Of a DNA stretch of 64,000 bases, positions 18,958-27,938 are shown piece by piece (within the stretch, counting starts at the first letter, position 1; the number at the start of each line of letters is the position of its first letter). The notes under the pieces are model-generated. The model was not told the DNA's origin and made no database searches. It saw only the letters and a program-made list of their open reading frames with translations. A program made the translations under genes and the position numbers. The DNA is from Cutibacterium acnes (GTDB taxonomy: Bacteria; Actinomycetota; Actinomycetes; Propionibacteriales; Propionibacteriaceae). Location: assembly GCF_003030305.1 (NCBI RefSeq), contig NZ_CP023676.1, positions 1,178,001 through 1,242,000 of the forward strand, in the 5' to 3' direction.

Positions 18958-20459
18958 ACGAGCTTCTGACGTTGACCGCCGCCGAGTTAGGCGAGCGGAT
19001 TGCGGCCCGACAGATCTCTAGCGAAGAGGTCACCCAGGCGCATTTGGATCGCATTAGCGAGGTTGACGGCGACATCCATGCCTTCCTGCTCGTTGACCAC
19101 GCTGGGGCTCTCGACGCTGCTCGTCGCATTGATGCCCGCATTGCAGATGGCGAGCATCTCGGTCCGCTGGCGGGGGTGCCGCTGGCTGTTAAGGATCTTT
19201 TCTGCACGAAAGGGATCGCCACTACAGCGTCCTCCCAGATGCTCGAAGGGTGGATCCCCCCGTACGACTCCACTATCGTCACCCGCTGTAAGGATGCCGG
19301 AATGGTGATCCTCGGCAAGACGAACCTTGATGAATTCGCTATGGGGTCGTCAACGGAAACTTCGGCCTTCGGGCCTACCCATAATCCCTGGGACCTTGAA
19401 CGGGTACCGGGTGGTTCCGGTGGTGGTTCGGCGGCTAGCTTGGCTTCCTTCCAGGCCCCGTTGGCTTTGGGCACTGATACCGGTGGCTCGATCCGCCAGC
19501 CTGGAGCGGTGACCGGCACCGTCGGGATCAAGCCGACCTACGGTTCCACCTCCCGATACGGCGTCATCGCTATGGCTTCATCTTTGGATACTCCTGGGCC
19601 CTGCGCCCGTACCGTCCTTGACGCCGCGTTGCTCCATCAGGCCATTGCCGGTCACGACGCTATGGACCAGACCACGATTAATCAGCCCACCCCGGCGGTC
19701 GTTGAGGCTGCGCGGCAAACAGACGTTTCCGGCGTGCGCATTGGCGTCGTCACGGAGTTGAGCGGGCAGGGTTACGACCCCCAGGTCGAGGCCCGGTTCC
19801 ACGAGGCTGTCGAGATGCTAATAGAGGCGGGGGCTGAGGTCGTTGAGGTCTCTTGCCCGAACTTTGACCTCGCCTTACCTGCTTATTACCTTATTCAGCC
19901 TGCCGAGGTGTCTAGCAACCTGGCTCGTTACGACGCCATGCGTTACGGCTTACGCGTCAATGACGACGGCGAGCATTCTGCCGAGCAGGTGATGCGAGCC
20001 ACCCGCGGTGCTGGACTTGGGGCCGAGGCCAAGCGTCGCATCATCTTGGGTACCTATGCCTTGTCGGCTGGGTACTATGACGCCTACTACGGCTCGGCTC
20101 AGAAAGTCCGTACCCTCATCCAACGCGACTTCGAGAAAGCATGGCAGATGTGCGATGTGCTCGTGTCACCGGCCACGCCAACGACTGCTTTCCGGCTGGG
20201 TGAGCGTACTGCTGACCCGATGGCGATGTACCGCTCCGATCTATGCACGGTCCCGGCCAATATGGCCGGAAGTCCCGCAGGATCTTTCCCGATCGGTCTA
20301 TCAGAGACCGACGGCATGCCCGTCGGCATGCAGGTGATGGCGCCAATCATGGCGGACGATCGAATCTACCGAGTTGGGGCCGCTCTAGAACGATTACTAC
20401 ATGAGAAGTGGGGCGCCCCGCTGCTAGCGAAGGCTCCCGAAGTGAGGGGAGAGCGATGA
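18954..20459 (+). CDS. gatA: Asp/Glu-tRNA amidotransferase subunit A (amidase)
   Basis: A 501-residue amidase subunit that releases ammonia from glutamine for GatB. The Ser-cisSer-Lys triad is visible: Lys80 (PLAVKDLF), Ser155 ([11 protein letters not shown]) and nucleophile Ser179 ([10 protein letters not shown]). Length and all signature blocks are normal. The start is GTG at 18954, overlapping the end of gatC, and the gene overlaps gatB as ATGA, so the three subunits are translationally coupled. Confidence 0.97.
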   Translation: MNELLTLTAAELGERIAARQISSEEVTQAHLDRISEVDGDIHAFLLVDHAGALDAARRIDARIADGEHLGPLAGVPLAVKDLFCTKGIATTASSQMLEGWIPPYDSTIVTRCKDAGMVILGKTNLDEFAMGSSTETSAFGPTHNPWDLERVPGGSGGGSAASLASFQAPLALGTDTGGSIRQPGAVTGTVGIKPTYGSTSRYGVIAMASSLDTPGPCARTVLDAALLHQAIAGHDAMDQTTINQPTPAVVEAARQTDVSGVRIGVVTELSGQGYDPQVEARFHEAVEMLIEAGAEVVEVSCPNFDLALPAYYLIQPAEVSSNLARYDAMRYGLRVNDDGEHSAEQVMRATRGAGLGAEAKRRIILGTYALSAGYYDAYYGSAQKVRTLIQRDFEKAWQMCDVLVSPATPTTAFRLGERTADPMAMYRSDLCTVPANMAGSPAGSFPIGLSETDGMPVGMQVMAPIMADDRIYRVGAALERLLHEKWGAPLLAKAPEVRGER

Positions 20460-21949
20460 CCGACGAGCTGTTGCCCTACGACGAAGTGATGGCCAATTAT
20501 GAGCCGGTCGTCGGGCTGGAGGTACATGTCGAGCTGTCCACCGCGACCAAGATGTTCTGCGGATGCTCAACCGATACTGACAAGGATCCCAATACCAATG
20601 TTTGCCCGGTTTGCCTGGGTTTGCCCGGATCCATGCCGGCCATCAACGGTCATGCCGTCGAATCGGCCATTCGGATTGGTCTGGCTCTCAACTGTCACAT
20701 TGCCCAATGGTGCCGCATGGCCCGGAAGAACTACTTCTACCCGGACATGACGAAGAATTATCAGACCTCCCAATACGACGAACCAATTTGCTATGACGGC
20801 TGGCTCGACGTCGAGGCCGATGGCGAGACCTTTCGCGTCGAGATCGAGCGTGCTCACATGGAGGAAGACGCTGGAAAATCCCTCCATGTCGGAGGTTCCG
20901 ACGGGCGTATTTCCGGTGCTAGTCACTCCCTCATGGACTACAACCGGGCCGGTGTTCCCCTCATCGAGATCGTCACTAAACCGATCCGTGGGCTGGGAGC
21001 CAAAGCACCTCAAGTTGCGCGTGCCTATATGGCTCAGTTACGGGACATCATGATCGCTCTTGGGGTTTCCGAGGCCAGAATGGAGCGCGGCAACCTACGT
21101 TGCGACGCCAATGTCTCCCTCATGCCGCGTGGCAGCGAGACGTTAGGCACCCGTACCGAGACGAAGAACGTCAACTCGTTGCGCTCTGTGGAAGGAGCGC
21201 TGAGGTACGAAATTCAGCGTCAGGGATACCTGCTGTCTGAGGGACGCAAGGTCCGTCAGCAGACCCGAATGTGGCAAGAGGCCGGCGAATACACCATCGC
21301 CGGACGCGACAAGTCTGACGCCGAGGACTACCGCTATTTCCCCGAGCCAGATCTGGTGCCGATTGCACCGTCGCGGGAGTGGGTTGAGCAGCTGCGTGCC
21401 GAGTTGCCAGAGCTGCCAGCCGCCAAAAAGGCGCGTCTGTCGTCCCAATGGCAGTTCTCCGAAGCGGACATGACCTCGGCCGTCAACGCAGGTGCCCTTG
21501 ACCTCCTCGAGGCGACAGTCGATGCCGGCTGCCAGCCCGCTGCGGCCCGTAAATGGTGGCTGACTGAGCTGTCGCGTCGCGCCAACGAGGCTGGTGTGGA
21601 CTTGGCCGAGGTTGGTATGACGCCTTGTCAGGTCGCTCAGCTGCAAAAGCTCGTCGATGACGGCACGTTGACCGACAAACTAGCTCGTCAGGTGATTGAC
21701 GGAGTGATTGCTGGTGAGGGGGACCCCCAGCAGGTTGTCGACGGTCGTGGCTTGGCTGTCGTCTCTGACGACGCGGCCTTGGGCTCCGCCGTTGACGATG
21801 TCATCGCCGCTAACCCGCAGATCGCGGAGAAGATCCGTGGTGGGAAGGTGCAGGCCGCTGGTGCCCTCATCGGTCAGATTATGAAGGTCATGAAGGGCCA
21901 GGCCGACGCCAAGCGGGTCAGGGAGCTCATCTTAGAGAAGCTGTCCTGA
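20456..21949 (+). CDS. gatB: Asp/Glu-tRNA amidotransferase subunit B
   Basis: A 497-residue subunit that activates the misacylated tRNA and receives ammonia from GatA. It opens with [13 protein letters not shown] and has the zinc-site cysteines in MFCGCS and [11 protein letters not shown], the [16 protein letters not shown] block, and a C-terminal YqeY-like tail domain. The start at 20456 overlaps the gatA stop as ATGA after AGGGGAG. In mycobacteria pfkA lies between gatA and gatB; here they are adjacent. Confidence 0.97.
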   Translation: MTDELLPYDEVMANYEPVVGLEVHVELSTATKMFCGCSTDTDKDPNTNVCPVCLGLPGSMPAINGHAVESAIRIGLALNCHIAQWCRMARKNYFYPDMTKNYQTSQYDEPICYDGWLDVEADGETFRVEIERAHMEEDAGKSLHVGGSDGRISGASHSLMDYNRAGVPLIEIVTKPIRGLGAKAPQVARAYMAQLRDIMIALGVSEARMERGNLRCDANVSLMPRGSETLGTRTETKNVNSLRSVEGALRYEIQRQGYLLSEGRKVRQQTRMWQEAGEYTIAGRDKSDAEDYRYFPEPDLVPIAPSREWVEQLRAELPELPAAKKARLSSQWQFSEADMTSAVNAGALDLLEATVDAGCQPAAARKWWLTELSRRANEAGVDLAEVGMTPCQVAQLQKLVDDGTLTDKLARQVIDGVIAGEGDPQQVVDGRGLAVVSDDAALGSAVDDVIAANPQIAEKIRGGKVQAAGALIGQIMKVMKGQADAKRVRELILEKLS

Positions 21950-21955
21950 CTCGTA

Positions 21956-21995
21956 ATGCGCTCCGGCTAACTCACAGTGAGCGGTCGGAGCGCAT
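21956..21995. terminator. Bidirectional terminator after gatB
   Basis: A perfect 10-bp inverted repeat, ATGCGCTCCG (21956-21965) and CGGAGCGCAT (21986-21995). The intervening 20 bases contain a second small hairpin (CTCAC-A-GTGAG). It starts 6 bases after the gatB stop and overlaps the 3' end of the convergent gene, so it can serve both. Confidence 0.8.
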
Positions 21996-22607
21996 GAACG
22001 CCGCGATCGTTGGGGGCTCGCCAAGCACATCCACCTGGGCCACCGATGTGCGTCCGGTGAGAAGCAGAATGACTTCCGAGGGCTTTCCGACCAGGGTGAC
22101 GATGCGATCGCCGGGGTGGAGCGTGACAGGATCTGTTTGTCCAGTCATCTCGACGCGTACACCGACGGGAGAGCGGCGGGCGAGGGCCCGCCCGTATTTG
22201 CGAATGATGTCAGCCAACCGTAATTCGGTCCGATGACCGAGCTCTCGAGGACGCCAGTCGGGTTGGGCTCGCAGCAGATCCTCATGGCGGATGAAGTACT
22301 CCATGGAGTTAGCCGCGGAGTCGAGACCGGGGATGCGGAAGACCGAGAAGCGACCTGGACCGTGGGCGAACCGGGCCACGAGATTCTCGAAAGATCCTGA
22401 GGCTTCTAATCTGTCGGCGCGCGCCTGAGTGACGGCGTCAAAGACGTTGACGGCCATCCCGGGGACGGCAAGCGGGTCGTTCTCCCTTAACAGGAGGTGG
22501 GTCAGCAGATCTCGGGCCGTCCATCCCTTGCACAGTGTCGGGGCGTCGGGGCCGAGTCGTGACAGATCTGCGGCCAAGCCAGCTCGTTCGTCTTGGGCAA
22601 TGGACAT
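21972..22607 (-). CDS. DinB/maleylpyruvate-isomerase-like protein (TIGR03085-type)
   Basis: A 211-residue protein of the actinobacterial family with a mycothiol-dependent maleylpyruvate-isomerase-like N-terminal four-helix fold. The opening [30 protein letters not shown] is typical, with the His of THLLLRE and HEDLLRAQ as candidate metal ligands. No reaction is known for the family. I start it at the ATG at 22607, where AAGGAGG lies upstream; a longer reading has low-complexity residues without homology and would run into hisI. It is divergent from hisI with an 88-base gap. Confidence 0.8.
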
Positions 22608-22695
22608 CCGGGTCCTCCTTCGGGCTATGGGTCCATCTTGCCAGTACCGGTCCGAAACGCGGCGTCGGTCCAAGGTGTCGGTGGTCCGGTGTTCA

Positions 22696-23073
22696 ATGAG
22701 GCGCGTGCAGACTGAAGAACCAACCCTGGCCCCCGCAATCGCGGCAAGGTTGCGCCGTAATGACGCTGGGCTGGTGCCCGCCGTGGTGCAAGACGCTGCG
22801 ACCGGGGACGTCCTCATGATGGCGTGGATGGATGACGTTGCTTTGGCCCGCACCTTAGCAACCCGACGGGCCACTTATTGGTCCCGTTCTCGTCAGGAGT
22901 ACTGGGTCAAGGGGGAAACCTCTGGTCACACTCAGCATGTGTGTTCGGTGAGACTCGACTGTGACGGAGATACGCTCCTGCTGCGCGTCGACCAGGTCGA
23001 TGGTGCCTGCCACACTGGTGATCACACCTGTTTTGATGCTGATGTTTTGCTAGCCGAGGAGGTCGAGTCATGA
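22696..23073 (+). CDS. hisI: Phosphoribosyl-AMP cyclohydrolase
   Basis: A 125-residue enzyme for the third step of histidine synthesis. Signature blocks are VLMMAWMD (about residue 38), [20 protein letters not shown] (about 60) and the metal site CDGDTLL with [13 protein letters not shown]. It is separated from the main his cluster at 51.6-56.1 kb and overlaps the following trpE remnant as ATGA, the order hisI-trpE also seen in mycobacteria. No Shine-Dalgarno is obvious before the ATG at 22696. Confidence 0.93.
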
Positions 23074-23387
23074 TCGACGTCGCCTCTTCGCGTGAAGAGT
23101 TCGTGGCTCGTGCTGTCAATCACACGGTCGTGCCGGTGCGAACCGCGCTGGTGAGTGATGATGACACTCCTGTTGGGGCAATGACCTATTCCGTCGCCAG
23201 AATTCGACTGCGTGGTCGCACCGTGGCGCTTAAGGATCGGGTGAGGCATGTTCAGGCTGGTGCCGGAAGTGTGCTGGGTTTGGTTGGATCGCGCGACAAC
23301 GCCGAATGCGAGAGCAAAGCTGTTGCGGTTATCCAGGTGGTTCAGAGCTCCGGATCGCTGTCCGCGCTGCGGGAGGATGAGCGGTGA
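23070..23387 (+). pseudogene. trpE: Anthranilate synthase component I remnant (internal in-frame deletion)
   Basis: An open 105-codon frame that joins the two ends of TrpE and lacks the middle. Residues 1-38 match the TrpE N-terminus (SREEFVARA, VVPVRTALVSDDDTPVGA). Residues about 50-95 match the extreme C-terminus (RTVALKD, HVQAGAGSV, ECESKAVAVIQ). TrpE is normally about 500 residues, so roughly 400 codons, including the whole chorismate-binding catalytic core, are missing. The join is in frame, and the ATGA overlap with hisI and GTGA overlap with the next gene are kept. The peptide cannot be an anthranilate synthase. Position between hisI and the Trp-associated membrane protein confirms the identity. 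Confidence 0.85.
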
Positions 23388-24073
23388 CGCCTCCGATCCC
23401 AAGTGGCTGGCGGGTCGTGCTCGGTGCTGTCCCAATGATGACGGCGGTCCTTGTCAGCGTGTCCTCGCGTCGTATCTGGCTCGAACGAGCCGGAATCGGT
23501 TTGACGGGGGCCGACGTTACGGGTGGACTGATGACGGCCACGGCGTTGATGCTCATCGTGACTGTGGCTTTTTTGTTTGTGGTGAGGACAATTGGTCGTC
23601 GCGTCACCGGTGTCCTGCAAGCTCTCGTAGGGATAGGGATCGTGGCCATCGTGGTTACCCATCGCACTGCCACAGCGCATCAATGGGCTGCTCAGGGCGT
23701 CGATGCAGGAGCTCCTCAGGTTCATGTCAGCGCATGGCCTTGGGTATGCCTCGTCGCTGGGGCATTGACGATACTGAGCGGAATTGGGCTAGCAGTGTTA
23801 GCAGACCGTTGGCCTAGTCGATCCGCTCGGCGCACAGGCGAGCTGACCGGTGACCCTCGGTCGGTCTGGGATGCCTTAGACAGGGGGGAGGATCCGACAG
23901 TCGGTGATGTTGTAGAGGTGCCAGCCGAGAAGGTCGAGTCAGCCCTCCCGCTGTCCCACAATGAGGCGTCATGTCCAGGATCATCGGAATCGACCGTTGA
24001 CAAGTCGGTCCATAGCGACAGCAGCGGCTCACACAATGGTCAGCAAACCCGTATTGATGGTACATCAGGGTAG
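23384..24073 (+). CDS. Trp-biosynthesis-associated membrane protein (TIGR02234-like)
   Basis: A 229-residue membrane protein with hydrophobic segments at about 9-28, 42-66, 73-92 and 118-142, then a cytoplasmic tail. The motif WDALDRGEDPT (about 163-173) is typical of the actinobacterial Trp-associated membrane protein found between trpE and trpC. The last about 50 residues are Ser-rich and unlike the family. The function is unknown. The start is GTG at 23384, overlapping the trpE remnant. The gene looks intact although its neighbours trpE and trpA are broken. Confidence 0.8.
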   Translation: MTPPIPSGWRVVLGAVPMMTAVLVSVSSRRIWLERAGIGLTGADVTGGLMTATALMLIVTVAFLFVVRTIGRRVTGVLQALVGIGIVAIVVTHRTATAHQWAAQGVDAGAPQVHVSAWPWVCLVAGALTILSGIGLAVLADRWPSRSARRTGELTGDPRSVWDALDRGEDPTVGDVVEVPAEKVESALPLSHNEASCPGSSESTVDKSVHSDSSGSHNGQQTRIDGTSG

Positions 24074-24186
24074 GATTTGTACTGGATTCACCGAGTTGCG
24101 GACGTCCATCCTCGACCAACTCGCGGGTGCACTCCGCATCTTTGACCAGCTGCGTGGAAAATCCGCGCCTGACCACCGGAGGGAAC

Positions 24187-24402
24187 ATGAGTGCTGATCG
24201 CGCCACCCGTCACTACCAGTACGGCGGGAGCCCCGCAAACTGGGCAGGTTCGATCGTCGCCCTCATCGGCTTCATCGTGGCTACCGTCGGTGCAATGGCC
24301 GGGCCAAGTTGGACTACCTGCATCATGGGTGCCGCCTTAGTTGTGCTGGGTGGAGTCGTCACCCTGGTGATGCGCGCTATGGGCTACGGCGGGGCTCGCT
24401 GA
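24187..24402 (+). CDS. HGxxPAAW-motif small membrane protein
   Basis: A 71-residue protein with a variant of the HGxxPAAW motif (YGGSPANWAGS, about residues 12-22) followed by two hydrophobic segments (about 22-42 and 46-66). Such proteins lie before trpC in many actinobacteria and have no known function. The start is ATG at 24187 after GGAGGG, and the stop codon directly abuts the trpC start codon. A TAGGAT box at 24071-24076 could be a promoter element for this gene and trpCB. Confidence 0.75.
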   Translation: MSADRATRHYQYGGSPANWAGSIVALIGFIVATVGAMAGPSWTTCIMGAALVVLGGVVTLVMRAMGYGGAR

Positions 24403-25203
24403 ATGCCGCCCACTGTTACCGGAACGGTCCTTGACGGAATCATTTCCGGTGTTCTCGAAGATCTTCATGAGCGCCAACTCATGGTTACCTCGGACAATCT
24501 TCGTGAGGCCACTGAGCTCGTGGCCCCTGCTATCGATCCGATCCCGAGGCTGACAGCGCCTGGCCTGTCGGTTATCTCAGAAATCAAGCGGTCGAGCCCG
24601 TCAAACGGCCAGCTGGCTGCTATTCATGACCCTGCCGCACTGGCTGATCAGTACCGCTCCGGTGGAGCCGCTGCTATCAGCGTTCTGACTGAGGAGCGCC
24701 GATTTCAAGGATCCCTGGCCGACCTTGACGCGGTGCGTGCGAAAGTTGAGATCCCAGTACTCCGCAAGGATTTCGTTGTCGCGGAATACCAGGTGCTCGA
24801 AGCCCGTGCACACGGGGCAGACCTTATCCTCCTCATCGTTGCCGCGTTATCTGACGACGACTTGCAACGCCTATATGACCTTGCCATCGAGCTGGGCATG
24901 ACCCCGCTAGTTGAAGTTCATACCCCTGAAGAGGTAAGTCGAGCTACAGCCCTTGGTGCCCGTGTGGTGGGTGTGAATGCGCGCAACCTCAAGACCCTCG
25001 AAGTCGATAAGACCATTTTCAGGGAACTCCTTGGTGAGCTGCCTGAAAACGTCGTTAAGGTGGCGGAATCCGGAATTCTTTGCGTGGACGAGGCCGTCGA
25101 GGTATATGACCTTGGTGCTGACGCGGTGTTGGTGGGGGAGATGCTGGTCCGCCACGGTGAACCAGCACAAGTATTGCGCAAGATCCACCGTGCCACCGTG
25201 TGA
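24403..25203 (+). CDS. trpC: Indole-3-glycerol phosphate synthase
   Basis: A 266-residue TIM-barrel enzyme that makes indole-3-glycerol phosphate. All catalytic blocks are intact: EIKRSSPSNG (about 60), VLRKDF (about 118), LVEVHT (about 166), VVGVNARNL (about 187) and VAESGI (about 217). The ATG at 24403 follows the previous stop with no gap. In this cluster its product would normally go to TrpA, which is broken here. Confidence 0.95.
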   Translation: MPPTVTGTVLDGIISGVLEDLHERQLMVTSDNLREATELVAPAIDPIPRLTAPGLSVISEIKRSSPSNGQLAAIHDPAALADQYRSGGAAAISVLTEERRFQGSLADLDAVRAKVEIPVLRKDFVVAEYQVLEARAHGADLILLIVAALSDDDLQRLYDLAIELGMTPLVEVHTPEEVSRATALGARVVGVNARNLKTLEVDKTIFRELLGELPENVVKVAESGILCVDEAVEVYDLGADAVLVGEMLVRHGEPAQVLRKIHRATV

Positions 25204-25230
25204 CCCTGACATTCAATGGAAAGGACGATC

Positions 25231-26487
25231 ATGTCCGCACGAGACTTGCCCGACGCTCGGGGACACTTCGACCGTTTCGGTGGCCGATTCGTTCCAGAAG
25301 CTCTCCAAGCTGCTCTTAGCCAGCTTACGGGGACCTTCGAGGCCGCGGTAACCGATCCTGACTTTCTCACTGAGCTGGAGGATCTGCGCCGGGAGTACGC
25401 CGGACGCCCCTCTCCGCTTACAGAGGCACCGCGATTTTCTCAATACATCTTTCAACAGACCGGTCATCGGGTGCGAGTCCTTCTGAAGCGCGAGGACCTG
25501 AACCACACCGGTTCTCACAAGATCAACAATGTGTTGGGCCAAGCCCTGCTGACTCGAAAGATGGGCAAGCGCCGTCTCATTGCGGAGACGGGAGCTGGAC
25601 AGCATGGCGTGGCGACGGCAACCGTGGCCGCGATGATGGGCATGGAGTGCCGGATCTATATGGGCCAGATCGACACTGAGCGTCAGGCCCTCAATGTGGC
25701 TCGCATGCAGCTGTTGGGCGCCGAGGTCATTGCAGTGGAAGCCGGCTCGCGCACGTTGAAGGACGCCATGAACGAGGCCATGCGAGATTGGGTGGCCCAT
25801 GTTGAGGACACCCACTACCTCATCGGTACCGCTTCTGGGCCACACCCGTTCCCTAAACTGGTGCGAGAGTTTCAGCGGGTCATTTCTGCGGAGGCCCGTC
25901 AGCAGTGCCTTGATCGGGTTGGACGCCTTCCCGACGCCATTTGTGCGTGTGTCGGTGGTGGGTCGAATGCCATCGGATCGTTCGCCGAGTTCATCGACGA
26001 CCCCGAGGTTCGTCTCTACGGTTTCGAGGCGGGCGGTGACGGTGTCGAGACCGGTCGCCATGCAGCATCGATCACCAGGGGTTCCGTTGGTGTACTGCAC
26101 GGCACTCGTACCTACATTCTGCAAGATCCGGACGGCCAGACGATGGAATCTCACTCCATATCGGCCGGCCTGGACTATCCCGGAGTTGGCCCCGAACATT
26201 CTTGGTTAGCGGCCCGGAAGCGTGCTACTTACCTCCCGGTCAACGACCGCGAGGCCATGGAGGCTCTACGTACCCTCACCCGCACCGAAGGCATCATGCC
26301 GGCCATTGAGTCGGCCCACGCTGTCGCCGGCGTTCTTAAGATCGCGAAAGACCTGCCTGCTCACGACGGCGAGCCGTCAGTGGTCATCGTCACGGTGTCG
26401 GGTCGCGGGGATAAAGATGTTGACACTGCCCTGAAGTGGTTTGCCATGGACGGCAGCGTCGACGCCACTACGGGAGGTATGGAATGA
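25231..26487 (+). CDS. trpB: Tryptophan synthase beta chain
   Basis: A 418-residue PLP enzyme that condenses indole with serine to tryptophan. The PLP lysine is Lys97 (HTGSHKIN), catalytic Glu119 is in AETGAGQHG and the phosphate loop is GGGSNAIG. The GGRFVPE opening and the [12 protein letters not shown] block are normal, and the C-terminal TVSGRGDKD is present. I start it at 25231 after GGAAAGGA; an upstream ATG at 25216 lies inside that ribosome binding site. It overlaps the damaged trpA as ATGA. By sequence it should be active and could use free indole without TrpA. Confidence 0.95.
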   Translation: MSARDLPDARGHFDRFGGRFVPEALQAALSQLTGTFEAAVTDPDFLTELEDLRREYAGRPSPLTEAPRFSQYIFQQTGHRVRVLLKREDLNHTGSHKINNVLGQALLTRKMGKRRLIAETGAGQHGVATATVAAMMGMECRIYMGQIDTERQALNVARMQLLGAEVIAVEAGSRTLKDAMNEAMRDWVAHVEDTHYLIGTASGPHPFPKLVREFQRVISAEARQQCLDRVGRLPDAICACVGGGSNAIGSFAEFIDDPEVRLYGFEAGGDGVETGRHAASITRGSVGVLHGTRTYILQDPDGQTMESHSISAGLDYPGVGPEHSWLAARKRATYLPVNDREAMEALRTLTRTEGIMPAIESAHAVAGVLKIAKDLPAHDGEPSVVIVTVSGRGDKDVDTALKWFAMDGSVDATTGGME

Positions 26488-26981
26488 CCGGTAGCGCCAG
26501 TGTCTACCTCAGGGCCCACCAAGAGAACCGCCCGGCCCTCGTCGGTTACTTCCCGGTGGGACACCCGTCAGTTCCTCACTCGATCGATGCTATGAAGGCA
26601 CTGACTACGGGCACTACTGGGACCGGTGTCGACCTCGTCGTGATCGGAATGCCTTACTCCGACCCGATGATGGACGGCACCGTCATTCAGCACGTCACTA
26701 CCGGGGCTCTAGAGCGCGGGGTACGCACTCGCGACACCCTATTGGCCACAGAGGCCGTGGCCGGGACCGGAACTCCGTGCGTGATTATGACCTATTGGAA
26801 CCTTGTCGAGCACTACGGTGTCGACGCTTATGCTCGCGATCTGGCATCCGCGGGTGGCTCAGGGCTCACCACCCCCGATGAGGCTGAGGATCGGGGGGAC
26901 TCAGTGACGGTAGGAATTGACCGGATGTGCGCCATCGTCGACGACCTGGCGGCCGGAGTACGGCGGGCGGAACGCCAGTGA
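26484..26981 (+). pseudogene. trpA: Tryptophan synthase alpha chain, damaged by internal deletion
   Basis: An open 165-codon frame, against about 260-270 for TrpA. Residues 1-128 match the normal N-terminal half (ALVGYFPVGHPS, GMPYSDPMMDG, GVRTRD, CVIMTYWNLVEHYGVD, ASAGGSGL). The reading then jumps to a C-terminal end (DDLAAGVRR at 153-161), so about 100 codons covering the second half of the barrel, with the phosphate-binding loops, are gone. The catalytic Glu (Glu49 of Salmonella TrpA) is Val53 here, in LVVIGMPYSD; the GTG codon at 26640-26642 differs from a Glu GAG codon by one base. The second acid, Asp64 of MMDG, remains. The protein should be inactive. The GTGA overlap with lgt is kept. 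Confidence 0.87.
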
Positions 26982-27817
26982 GTCAGCTATCGATCCCTAG
27001 CCCATCAATCGAAGCGTTTCATCTTGGACCGCTAACCATCCACATCTACGCCCTATGCATCCTCGCGGGCATCGTCGTCGCCTATATCAGTGGTGGGCGT
27101 CGCTATCAGGCTCGTGGCGGTAAGCAGGAACAATTTGAAGAATTGTGCGCCCTGGCTGTCATTGCCGGAATTATTGGTGGACGGCTTTACCACGTCATTA
27201 CCGACCATCAGCTGTACTTTGGCCCGGGTCGGACGTGGTACCACTGCTTCTTCATCTGGCAGGGTGGCCTAGGCATCTGGGGGGCCATTTCTCTAGGTGG
27301 TCTAGCGATCTGGCTATATTGCCGCCGCAAGGGCATTCGCTTCGCGTCCGTGGCAGATTCCCTTGCCCCGGGCATTCTGGCGGCCCAGGCGATCGGACGG
27401 TTGGGAAACTGGTTTAACCAGGAGCTTTTTGGCCGCCCGACGAGCCTGCCATGGGGTCTTGAGATCGACCTGAGTCATCGCCCAGCGGGATATCTTCAGT
27501 ACGCGACCTTTCATCCCACCTTCCTCTATGAGCTGGTATGGAGCTTGGTTGGTGCTGTCTTTCTATTGTGGGTCGATCGGCGTTGGACGCTCGATCACGG
27601 TCGTCTGTTCACGCTGTACGTGGCGATCTACACTTTTGGTCGTTTTTGGGTGGAGCGGCTGCGCATCGATCCGGCCCATCACGTGGGACAATGGCGGCTC
27701 AATGACGTTACCGCTCTCGTCGTTTTTACGGGTGCGGTCGTCATACTGATCGTGCTGCAGCGCCGATACGGCAAGGGTGACGAGCACAGCTCTTGCCCAG
27801 CCCATAAAACTCGGTGA
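26978..27817 (+). CDS. lgt: Prolipoprotein diacylglyceryl transferase
   Basis: A 279-residue polytopic membrane enzyme that adds diacylglycerol to the lipobox cysteine of prolipoproteins. The signature GRLGNWFNQELFGRPT (about 145-160) and the HIYALCI and GGRLYHVITD blocks are present, with about seven hydrophobic segments. The start is GTG at 26978, overlapping the trpA stop as GTGA, so its expression depends on read-through from the trp cluster. That may explain why the broken trp genes keep their reading frames. Confidence 0.94.
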   Translation: MSQLSIPSPSIEAFHLGPLTIHIYALCILAGIVVAYISGGRRYQARGGKQEQFEELCALAVIAGIIGGRLYHVITDHQLYFGPGRTWYHCFFIWQGGLGIWGAISLGGLAIWLYCRRKGIRFASVADSLAPGILAAQAIGRLGNWFNQELFGRPTSLPWGLEIDLSHRPAGYLQYATFHPTFLYELVWSLVGAVFLLWVDRRWTLDHGRLFTLYVAIYTFGRFWVERLRIDPAHHVGQWRLNDVTALVVFTGAVVILIVLQRRYGKGDEHSSCPAHKTR

Positions 27818-27938
27818 TCTCGTCGTGATGAGTCCACGAATTGGACGTATGTATCAAGGCGCGGTCATTGTGTGACAATCTGTCTTCCGGTGCGTCTGCG
27901 TACCGTGGCCCACCCAGCCTCCGTCGAAAGGACCACCG

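Noticed and set aside
23384-24073. Possible truncation of the Trp-associated membrane protein because of its odd Ser-rich tail
   Set aside because: The membrane segments and the WDALDRGEDPT motif are complete and the overlap with trpE' is normal; only the tail differs, so I keep it as an intact gene.
24074-24186. Possible trp leader peptide or attenuator before the HGxxPAAW gene
   Set aside because: I found no short frame with tandem Trp codons and no convincing pair of alternative hairpins.
25213-26199. 328-codon open frame on the minus strand opposite trpB
   Set aside because: It mirrors the conserved trpB sequence, has no homology and starts inside another gene.
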